Source: an uncultured Prevotella sp. (GTDB lineage Bacteria > Bacteroidota > Bacteroidia > Bacteroidales > Bacteroidaceae). Taken from it: a stretch of 64,000 bases of DNA. Location of the stretch: assembly GCA_905233985.1 (NCBI GenBank), contig CAJOFA010000002.1, positions 1 to 64,000 of the forward strand. Direction: 5' to 3'. The notes below the pieces were generated by a model that made no database searches, had not been told where the DNA came from, and worked only from the letters and a program-made list of their open reading frames with translations. Shown here piece after piece: positions 9,033 through 15,976 of the stretch. The translations under genes were made by a program, and so were the position numbers. Every line of letters begins with the position of its first letter. Within the stretch, counting starts at the first letter, position 1.

Positions 9033-10136
9033 ATGAGATACCTATTGGCCCCCATCGCCTTCGCGCTGTCCTTCACGACAGCAATGGCACAGGAGAACTT
9101 GCAAGCACAGGCAAGCAAGACAAAGTCAGAAAAGACTTTTCGAATCGTGAAGGAGTTGTCCATCACGAGCGTGAAGAACCAGTACCGCAGCGGCACGTGC
9201 TGGGATTATGCCACGCTGGGCTATTTCGAGAGTGAGATACTTCGCAAAACAGGCAAGACTTACGACCTGTGCGAGATGTTTGTGGTGAACAAGGACTATA
9301 TGGACTGCGCCACGCATTATGTGCGCATGCACGGCTACAGCCAGATTTCCGAGGGCGGCTCGTGTGACGACGTGCTGGAGGTGATTCGTCAGCACGGTAT
9401 CTGTCCCGAAGAGGCCATGCCCGCCCCAGGTTCCCTGACGGGTGACACGCTGGCTAACTTCAGCGTCTTCTTCCCCGAGCTGGAACGCACTGTACGTGCC
9501 ATCATCGGCAAAGAAGCCTCGGCACCCCAACCCCACTGGCAGGAAGAGGTACAGGCTGTCATCGAGAAATATGTTGGGCGTTGTCCTGAGACGTTCGAGT
9601 ATGAGGGAACGACCTACACGCCGAAGACCTTTGCCGAGAGCCTGGGGTTAGACTTGGACGACTATGTGAGTCTGACGAGTTTCACCCATCATCCCTTCAA
9701 TCAATGGTTCATCATCGAGGCTCCCTATAAGTGGCGTCTGAAGCCCAGCTATAACATCCCCATTGAGCAGCTGATGGATGTGCTCGACGCAGCATTGGAT
9801 GTCGGCTATACCGTGGCATGGGGTGGTGATGTGACGGGCGACTTCACACGCACAGGGCTCGCCTCGCTGCCCGTCGGGGTCATTCCCACCCAGACGTTGC
9901 GCCAAGAGCAATGGGATGATTGGCGTTTCACCTACGACCACGTGATGCTCATCTACGGCAAGGCCGTTGACGAAGAGGGCAAGCCTTACTATATGGTGAA
10001 GAACTCATGGGGCCCGTACGGACAGTATCAGGGCATCTGGTACATGTCACGCGACTACATGGCGCTGAACACTACCTATCTGTTCCTCAACCGCCATGCT
10101 CTCCCGAAAAAACTGCGCAAAGCCATCACCACGTAG
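9033..10136 (+). CDS. Secreted C1 family cysteine peptidase (bleomycin hydrolase/aminopeptidase C-like)
   Basis: 367 residues with a signal peptide (cut after TAMAQ, about residue 20). Papain-family catalytic residues are visible: Gln50 of the oxyanion hole and Cys56 in QYRSGTCWDYA, His303 in YDHVMLIYG, and Asn324 in VKNSWG. The spacing and the Trp after the Cys fit the C1B branch, whose members act as aminopeptidases or bleomycin hydrolases. Having a signal peptide, it probably trims peptides in the periplasm or at the surface. It starts 7 bp after the phosphatase gene and is likely cotranscribed. Its 3' end overlaps the convergent small gene on the other strand by 11 bp. Confidence 0.88.
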   Translation: MRYLLAPIAFALSFTTAMAQENLQAQASKTKSEKTFRIVKELSITSVKNQYRSGTCWDYATLGYFESEILRKTGKTYDLCEMFVVNKDYMDCATHYVRMHGYSQISEGGSCDDVLEVIRQHGICPEEAMPAPGSLTGDTLANFSVFFPELERTVRAIIGKEASAPQPHWQEEVQAVIEKYVGRCPETFEYEGTTYTPKTFAESLGLDLDDYVSLTSFTHHPFNQWFIIEAPYKWRLKPSYNIPIEQLMDVLDAALDVGYTVAWGGDVTGDFTRTGLASLPVGVIPTQTLRQEQWDDWRFTYDHVMLIYGKAVDEEGKPYYMVKNSWGPYGQYQGIWYMSRDYMALNTTYLFLNRHALPKKLRKAITT

Positions 10137-10326
10137 CCGCTTCATCATCATTAGTATTTTCATAGCTGTCTGCATTCTCCTGTGCCTTGTCTTTGATGGC
10201 AGCCTCATAGCCTGTCAATGCGGCAAAGGGTGCAAACTGTGCTGCACGGCTCCACATCGACATCCTCGGATGATGCTTCGGCTCGTAGTGTGGCAAATTG
10301 ATAATATCGTCGTAATTGTTGGTCAT
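10126..10326 (-). CDS. Small YolD-like partner protein of a Y-family polymerase
   Basis: 66 residues. The core IINLPHYEPKHHPRMSM then RAAQFAPFAALTGYEAAI resembles a small protein family that in Firmicutes and some Bacteroidetes sits directly beside UmuC-like polymerases. Its start overlaps the end of the polymerase gene by 4 bp, so the two are translationally coupled. Its role is unknown; an accessory or regulatory part in translesion synthesis is an inference from the pairing. The family link is from remembered motif similarity, not a search. Confidence 0.72.
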   Translation of the reverse strand: MTNNYDDIINLPHYEPKHHPRMSMWSRAAQFAPFAALTGYEAAIKDKAQENADSYENTNDDEAATW

Positions 10327-11786
10327 GCTTTATGTCCTCCTATCTGTTTGTTACGCTCCTTGGCTGTGGCACCTTCCTCGAAGTTCAGGCCTCTGAGGAT
10401 GGCATTCTTGCCGAAACGCTTCTTGATTTTCAACTGTGCCTCCTGCAGCCGACGCTCCTTGTCAAGTGCGGCCTGCTCTTTCTGGCGCTGCTTTTTCAGG
10501 GCCTCGTAGTCGGTGAAGAGGTCAAGCTGCTGGGGAGCATGGTCCCGTGCTGCTACAGATGTCTCTGACACCACATGGTTAGTGGTCAGGTTCAGCCTGC
10601 GAATCAGCAAGTCAGGATTCACACAGCGTTCAAACACCGCTGTTGCCCCCTCCATCATCAGCCGTGATGATGAGGTGGGCTTCTCAAAGTTAAAAGTGCC
10701 GTGGGCATACTTTGGCACAGCCTTTCCATAGTGATTGATGGTAATCTCACCATGATACTTCTCACGGATTTCAGGACGTGTCAGACTCTCCGCATCATAG
10801 CCGACGGTCAGCACCAGCTGGTCAGTCACCAGCTGCTTCGATACGAGGTTGAGGGCCATGCCCTCGGCCATTTCACGTATCACCACATAGGCTTTCTTGA
10901 AAGTGTAAGGCTCCTGCAACACCTGTCCGCTGCTGAACGAGTTGGTCTCAGGCCTGTAGGCTTTTACCGTTTCCATCGTGCACGGCTCCCAACCCCAGGC
11001 ATGGTCTATCAGCAGTTCCGCATTCACGCCAAACATCCTGTAAAGCAGTCCTTCGTTCTGTACAGACATACGGGCAACCTTTCCCATGGTGTCAATGCCA
11101 TAGACGGCCAGCTTCTCGGCGATGCCATGCCCCACGCGCCAGAACTTGGTCAAAGGCCGGTAGTCCCACAGCTCACGCCGGTATGACATCTCATCTAACT
11201 CCGCTATGCGCACACCGTCTTTGTCGGCAGGCATCTTCTTGGCCATAATATCCATCGCAATCTTCGCTAAGTACATATTGGTGCCTATTCCTGCCGTTGC
11301 CGTGATGCCTGTAGTGGCCAGCACGTCACGAATCATCTTCATCGCCAACTCGTGGGCCGTCATTTTATAAGTACGCAGATACGCCGTCACGTCCATGAAC
11401 ACCTCATCAATGCTATAGACGTGTATATCCTCAGGAGAAATGTATTTCAGATAAGTCTGATAGACCTTTGTACTCACCTCCATGTAATGAGCCATGCGTG
11501 GCGGTGCAGCAATGTAGTCGAATTTAAACTCGCGCGCTTTCTGAACCACCTCAAACAGTCGTGCACGTCCACCAATGCCGTATGCTTTCAGCGATGGCGA
11601 CACAGCCAGACAGATGGTTTTCTCCGTCCTCGACATGTCAGCCACCACGAGGTTGGTGGTCAGCGGGTCAAGCCCCCTGTCCACACACTCTACTGAAGCG
11701 TAGAACGACTTCAGGTCGATGGCAATATACGTGCGCTGCTGCTCTGGCATCCTCAAAAGAATTTCGTTGGGTAAGTTGATAAACAT
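10323..11786 (-). CDS. Y-family DNA polymerase (UmuC/DinB-like)
   Basis: 487 residues. Catalytic acidic residues of Y-family polymerases are visible: Asp24 in IAIDLKSFYASVE and Asp127-Glu128 in VYSIDEVFMD. The palm, thumb and little-finger regions follow, with a Gln/Lys-rich C-terminal tail. It copies past damaged bases during the SOS response. The length and the small downstream partner fit the UmuC-like branch (often listed as DNA repair protein) rather than the short DinB. The ATG at 11786 is preferred over an upstream TTG (11804) because that TTG overlaps the -7 promoter box. No LexA-type operator was recognised. Confidence 0.88.
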   Translation of the reverse strand: MFINLPNEILLRMPEQQRTYIAIDLKSFYASVECVDRGLDPLTTNLVVADMSRTEKTICLAVSPSLKAYGIGGRARLFEVVQKAREFKFDYIAAPPRMAHYMEVSTKVYQTYLKYISPEDIHVYSIDEVFMDVTAYLRTYKMTAHELAMKMIRDVLATTGITATAGIGTNMYLAKIAMDIMAKKMPADKDGVRIAELDEMSYRRELWDYRPLTKFWRVGHGIAEKLAVYGIDTMGKVARMSVQNEGLLYRMFGVNAELLIDHAWGWEPCTMETVKAYRPETNSFSSGQVLQEPYTFKKAYVVIREMAEGMALNLVSKQLVTDQLVLTVGYDAESLTRPEIREKYHGEITINHYGKAVPKYAHGTFNFEKPTSSSRLMMEGATAVFERCVNPDLLIRRLNLTTNHVVSETSVAARDHAPQQLDLFTDYEALKKQRQKEQAALDKERRLQEAQLKIKKRFGKNAILRGLNFEEGATAKERNKQIGGHKA

Positions 11787-11801
11787 TATTAATTCTTGGT
11801 G

Positions 11802-11809
11802 CAAATATA
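11802..11809 (-). promoter_or_regulatory. -7 box of the Y-family polymerase gene
   Basis: On the minus strand the bases read TATATTTG (consensus TAnnTTTG), 15 bp before the ATG at 11786. No -33 element at the right distance. Confidence 0.55.
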
Positions 11810-11831
11810 GTAATAATTCTGCAATAATCGC

Positions 11832-11839
11832 TATCTTTG
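11832..11839 (+). promoter_or_regulatory. -7 box of the small membrane protein gene
   Basis: TATCTTTG on the plus strand, 40 bp before the ATG at 11880. It is back to back with the divergent polymerase promoter. Confidence 0.55.
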
Positions 11840-11879
11840 CAAAGAATATTATAGTTTCAAATCAGTTGAACCAAAAGGT

Positions 11880-12143
11880 ATGTTAGAACATATTGCAGAT
11901 TTCACAGCTTGGCCGATACTTACTGGAATATTCATCGGCTACGTTGCCAACCGCATCATGAGCGGTGAGGGCAAAGGATGCTGTATGAACCTCATCGTGG
12001 GTGTCATCGGAAGTTATGTAGGTACATTTATCAGCCACCTGCTGAACATCGAACTGCTCGGCAAGGGCTATCTCACCAACTTCATCTTCTGTGTTCTTGG
12101 TGCCGTAACGGTATTATGGATTTGGAAGAAACTGTTTGGTTGA
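11880..12143 (+). CDS. GlsB/YeaQ/YmgE-like small membrane protein
   Basis: 87 residues, almost entirely three hydrophobic segments (about 10-27, 35-55 and 66-84) separated by short Gly-rich turns. WPILTGIFIGYVANRI and GKGCCMNLIVGVIGSYVG resemble the transglycosylase-associated (GlsB/YeaQ) family, which is linked to stress responses but of unknown activity. The stop codon is immediately followed by the ATG of the zinc-ribbon gene, so they form one operon. Confidence 0.75.
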   Translation: MLEHIADFTAWPILTGIFIGYVANRIMSGEGKGCCMNLIVGVIGSYVGTFISHLLNIELLGKGYLTNFIFCVLGAVTVLWIWKKLFG

Positions 12144-12437
12144 ATGGCTTGGAAACGGAAATATCGTTGTAAGGCCTGTGGCTACGAGGCCGAGGTGTAT
12201 GAGGGGAGAGGCTTGTTCCGTCAGCAGATTACCCCCATGCTCTGCCCTGACTGCCATATCGTTCAGAACATCGTGGTGGGCGGCATCATCGCTGACGTGG
12301 CTCCGTCCTACAGAAGCGAGGCCAGCCGTCTGTGTCTGCAGTGCGGCAGCGATCACATCCGTATCTGGGACATGAAGACCTGCCCCCGGTGTCAGGGCGA
12401 AATGGAAGATACCGGCGAAAAGGAGTTTTGGACATGA
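12144..12437 (+). CDS. Small protein with four CxxC zinc-binding motifs
   Basis: 97 residues. Four CxxC pairs at Cys9/12, 34/37, 64/67 and 80/83 would bind two zinc ions as rubredoxin-like ribbons. There is no signal peptide, so it is probably cytoplasmic. No family was recognised with confidence. It starts at once after the stop codon of the small membrane protein, hinting at a shared role, which remains unknown. Confidence 0.72.
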   Translation: MAWKRKYRCKACGYEAEVYEGRGLFRQQITPMLCPDCHIVQNIVVGGIIADVAPSYRSEASRLCLQCGSDHIRIWDMKTCPRCQGEMEDTGEKEFWT

Positions 12438-12496
12438 ACAGATGTCCCCGACGAAAATAATCCGCCCCATGCGGTGATTATGTCAGATTTTTTGCT

Positions 12497-12504
12497 TACC
12501 TTTG
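12497..12504 (+). promoter_or_regulatory. -7 box of the secreted esterase gene
   Basis: TACCTTTG, 36 bp before the esterase start, with no -33 TTTG at the right spacing. The 57-bp-upstream motif of the xylan promoters is absent here. Confidence 0.5.
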
Positions 12505-12539
12505 CCGCTGTGGAATAGAAACTATTTACATTTATCAAT

Positions 12540-14327
12540 ATGAAACGTTCAACGATTACCATCTTACTTATCCTTTTTACGGCTTTGCACATTTCTGCCT
12601 ACCAGCAGGAGTCAATCGACATCACAGTGAATGGTCAGCAGAGGAACATGATTGTCTTTACTCCAGACATACTGCCGGCTAAGTCGCCATTGTTCATCGT
12701 CACCCACGGCATGAACCAAAGTCCGGAATATCAGTATGACAGTGATAAGATGTACGAAATGATAGACACTGCCAAGTTTGTCATTGCGTATCTGCGTAGC
12801 GATGGTAATACGTGGGACACGGGAGGCACGAAAGACCAGAACTTTGTCATCAAGGCCATTGACGAGATGTATGCCCGTTATGACATCGACAAAGACCGTG
12901 TCTATTGGTCAGGCTTCTCGATGGGTTCCATGCTCATACACCATTGCATCGCCAATATGCAGAACAGGATAGCCGCCTTTGCACCCACCAGTGGTATTCA
13001 GTTCTCCGAGGAGCCTTGGAACAACTGTTCGAAGCCCGTCAACCTGCTGGAGGTGATAGCCTATGACGACGATGTGTTCGGCTATGAGCAATACGGCATA
13101 CATGATTACATCCAGAACTACGCCTTGCACGACAACCATACCCGCTACTCGAAGACCGTAGGCTATAAGCCCGTCAGTAGCAGCTGGTATGATGGCGATT
13201 TGGAGCAGTGGACCGGTGGTCCTCAGGGAGGTGAGGTATGGCTGTATTCTTACCACAGTGGCGGACACTGGCCCATGAACCTCAACCGTCATCTCATCTG
13301 GAACTTCTGCAAGCGCTTCTCCCTCAACCAGCCCCGCGCGCTCATCACCCAGCCCGCCGGAGAGTCCACCTTCCTGTGTATGACACCCGACGAGAATGTC
13401 GTGTTCCCCGATGTCACTATCGAAGCCACTGCCACCGCTACCGCTGCCGGCGCCCAGATAGAGAAGGTAGAGTTCTATGACGGCGGCACGCTGCTCGCCA
13501 CATGCACCGCCCAGCCCTATACCGCCACGCTCACCGCTCCCCAGGCAGGCCGCCACGAGTTGTGTGTCGTAGTGACCGACAGCAATGGCAAGACGGGAGA
13601 GTCTTCCTGCGCGGTGAACTGCATCCAGACATCCACAAGCTATGACTTAGCCCAGACCTTCCCGTGCGAAAACGCTGTGCCGCAAAACTGGTATGTATGT
13701 AACGGAAAGATCAAACGCACCGGCGGAGGCCTGCCCTACGAGAGCGGCTGCCGTGTCCTGCGTTTCACCAATACGCAGCATGGCTTCGAATATGGCTTGT
13801 TTGTAGAAAACCCCGGCGGCAAGGAGAAGACAGCCTGGGCACGCTTCGGTGATGCCCAAGCCCGTTCCCACATGACCTTACATGCAGGCCATTATGTCCT
13901 CAAGAGCAGAGTCTGCAACTGGAACCGCCCGCAGTTCTCGCCCGTCGTCTATACCGTTGAGGACGTCAATGGCACGGAGATAGCCACCAAGACCTTCACC
14001 CCCACCGTCAATATCGGAGGAAACACCGGCAACGCGTTCTCCAACGGCAAGGGACAGACCTTCGAGTTTGACATCCCTGTCACGGGCGATTATGTTTTAA
14101 GCTTCTATACCGCTGCCGAGAAGAATGCCGATTTCGTGTTAGGCATGGCCACCCTCCAGGCAAAGACCTTCTCCGAGACAGCCATTCCTGCCGTCCGTGA
14201 TGCCGCCCCTGGTTCCCAGTCCTCCGGCGACCGTGTCATCTTCGACCTCAGCGGCCGCAGAGTCACATCCACCCCGCAGACCCCCGGCCTTTACATCATC
14301 AACGGCCGCAAGGTTACTGTTAAGTGA
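12540..14327 (+). CDS. Secreted alpha/beta-hydrolase esterase with Ig-like and C-terminal sorting-type tail
   Basis: 595 residues. Signal peptide (1-20), then an alpha/beta-hydrolase domain like CE1/PHB-depolymerase esterases, with nucleophile Ser127 in GFSMGS and His243 in SGGHWPMN. A bacterial Ig-like module follows (about 275-360), then a beta-rich region of binding-module type (365-545). The C-terminal tail (DLSGRRV ... YIINGRKVTVK) matches that of the xylan enzymes further right. CE1-like enzymes remove feruloyl or acetyl groups from xylan, so it could join the xylan system, but it lies 17 kb from the locus and the substrate is inferred. Its 3' end overlaps the convergent comM gene by 8 bp. 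Confidence 0.82.
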   Translation: MKRSTITILLILFTALHISAYQQESIDITVNGQQRNMIVFTPDILPAKSPLFIVTHGMNQSPEYQYDSDKMYEMIDTAKFVIAYLRSDGNTWDTGGTKDQNFVIKAIDEMYARYDIDKDRVYWSGFSMGSMLIHHCIANMQNRIAAFAPTSGIQFSEEPWNNCSKPVNLLEVIAYDDDVFGYEQYGIHDYIQNYALHDNHTRYSKTVGYKPVSSSWYDGDLEQWTGGPQGGEVWLYSYHSGGHWPMNLNRHLIWNFCKRFSLNQPRALITQPAGESTFLCMTPDENVVFPDVTIEATATATAAGAQIEKVEFYDGGTLLATCTAQPYTATLTAPQAGRHELCVVVTDSNGKTGESSCAVNCIQTSTSYDLAQTFPCENAVPQNWYVCNGKIKRTGGGLPYESGCRVLRFTNTQHGFEYGLFVENPGGKEKTAWARFGDAQARSHMTLHAGHYVLKSRVCNWNRPQFSPVVYTVEDVNGTEIATKTFTPTVNIGGNTGNAFSNGKGQTFEFDIPVTGDYVLSFYTAAEKNADFVLGMATLQAKTFSETAIPAVRDAAPGSQSSGDRVIFDLSGRRVTSTPQTPGLYIINGRKVTVK

Positions 14328-15870
14328 TACCTCTTTCAGCCCAGTCGCCGCGGTCGAGATTACGATAACCGATGGCTTCGGCGATGTGGTGTGACTGGAC
14401 CGTCTCTGCTCCTTCAAGGTCAGCGATGGTTCTTGCCACTTTCAAAATTCGACTGTATGCACGGGCGGAAAGTTTCAGGCGTTCCATCGCCATGCGGAGC
14501 ATGTCCAAGGAAGTGACATCGGGCTCTGCAAACTGGTGGAGCATCTTTTCCGTCATCATCGCGTTGCAATGAATACCTTTGAAGGGCTTAAATCGCTCTT
14601 CCTGAATCTTACGGGCAGCAATGACACGTTCGCGGATAACGGCAGAGGATTCCCCCGGTTGCATTTTCGAGAGTTCAGCAAAGGGTACGGCCTGTATCTC
14701 GCAATGAATATCGATGCGGTCGAGCAGTGGACCGGAAATCCTGTTGAGGTAACGCTCTATCTGCCCTGGGGTGCAGACGCAGTGGTGTGTGGGATCTCCA
14801 TAGTAACCGCAAGGACAGGGGTTCATGGAGGCTACCATCATAAACGAACAAGGGTATTCGACGGTGTTACGGGCGCGGCTGATTGTGATACAACGGTCTT
14901 CAAGGGGCTGGCGTAGCACCTCAAGCACGGAACGGTTGAACTCGGGTAGCTCATCGCAGAAGAGCACGCCGTTATGCGCCAGCGAGATTTCGCCAGGCTG
15001 AGGATTATTACCTCCACCGACGAGGGCGACCTGCGAGATGGTATGATGTGGTGCACGGAAAGGACGTTGACTAATGAGACTGGTGTCACGGCTGAGCTTA
15101 CCTGCGACGCTGTGAATCTGGGTCGTCTCTAAGCTCTCTGCCAACGACAACGGCGGCAGAATGCCAGGCAGCCGTTTTGCCATCATTGACTTACCTGATC
15201 CAGGGGGGCCTATCATGATGAGGTTATGGCCACCGGCGGCGGCCACTTCAAGGGCACGCTTGACACTCTCCTGACCTTTCACGTCAGCAAAGTCGAGGTC
15301 GAAGTGACTCTGCTGCTCATAGAACTCACGGCGCGTATCAATGACGGTAGGCTCGAAATGACGACATTGATTGAAGAAGTCTATGACGTCCATGAGTGAT
15401 GACATGCCATAGACCTCGAGGTTGTTGACGACGGCTGCCTCACGGATATTCTGTTCGGGTACGATGAGTCCCTTGAACTTTTCGGCACGGGCACGGATGG
15501 CAATGGGCAGCGTGCCCCGTATGGGTTGCAGTTGTCCGTCAAGGCCTAGTTCGCCCACGAGCAGGTAACGGTTGAGTTCCGTGGAAGTGACTTTGTTGTT
15601 GGCTGCGAGTATGCCAATAGCTAAAGGCAAGTCATAGCCCGAACCTTCTTTCTTGATATCGGCAGGCGATAGGTTGACGGTGATGTCCATCGTGGGCATC
15701 TTGAAACCATTATTGACGAGGGCAGCTTTGATGCGGTCATAACTTTCCTTGACAGCGGTGTCTGCCAATCCGGTCAGGTGAAACTGTAAGCCACGTACCA
15801 TACTTACTTCGACACAAACGGTCGTCACATCGAGTCCATTGACTGCGGCACAATAAGTCTTAATGAGCAT
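14320..15870 (-). CDS. comM: YifB family Mg-chelatase-like AAA ATPase (ComM)
   Basis: 516 residues. An N-terminal Lon-protease-like fold (about 1-165) precedes the AAA domain with Walker A GPPGSGKS at 221-228, a Walker B-type FCDELPEF, and a cysteine-rich MNPCPCGYYG loop typical of the family. The C-terminal Mg-chelatase domain ends near residue 510. ComM homologues are hexameric helicases that drive branch migration when transformed DNA is integrated. The ATG at 15870 is used; a TTG at 15888 lies inside the -7 promoter box. Confidence 0.93.
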   Translation of the reverse strand: MLIKTYCAAVNGLDVTTVCVEVSMVRGLQFHLTGLADTAVKESYDRIKAALVNNGFKMPTMDITVNLSPADIKKEGSGYDLPLAIGILAANNKVTSTELNRYLLVGELGLDGQLQPIRGTLPIAIRARAEKFKGLIVPEQNIREAAVVNNLEVYGMSSLMDVIDFFNQCRHFEPTVIDTRREFYEQQSHFDLDFADVKGQESVKRALEVAAAGGHNLIMIGPPGSGKSMMAKRLPGILPPLSLAESLETTQIHSVAGKLSRDTSLISQRPFRAPHHTISQVALVGGGNNPQPGEISLAHNGVLFCDELPEFNRSVLEVLRQPLEDRCITISRARNTVEYPCSFMMVASMNPCPCGYYGDPTHHCVCTPGQIERYLNRISGPLLDRIDIHCEIQAVPFAELSKMQPGESSAVIRERVIAARKIQEERFKPFKGIHCNAMMTEKMLHQFAEPDVTSLDMLRMAMERLKLSARAYSRILKVARTIADLEGAETVQSHHIAEAIGYRNLDRGDWAERGIT

Positions 15871-15885
15871 AAGTGTATTTTTTTG

Positions 15886-15916
15886 CAAAAGTAATAAATA
15901 TCGAACACACTACAAA
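15886..15916 (-). promoter_or_regulatory. Promoter of comM
   Basis: Minus strand: -33 TTTG (15916-15913), 19 bp spacer, -7 TACTTTTG (15893-15886), 15 bp before the ATG. It lies between the terminator of the upstream gene and comM. Confidence 0.7.
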
Positions 15917-15954
15917 GAAAAACGGTCTGTTTTCCAAGAAACAGACCGTTTTTT
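15917..15954 (-). terminator. Terminator of the M16 peptidase gene
   Basis: A perfect 12-bp stem (15921-15932 with 15939-15950) with a six-base loop, flanked by A on the left and T on the right, so it can work on both strands. It lies 23 bp after the M16 stop codon. Confidence 0.9.
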
Positions 15955-15976
15955 GTATCATGATTATGAATAACTC

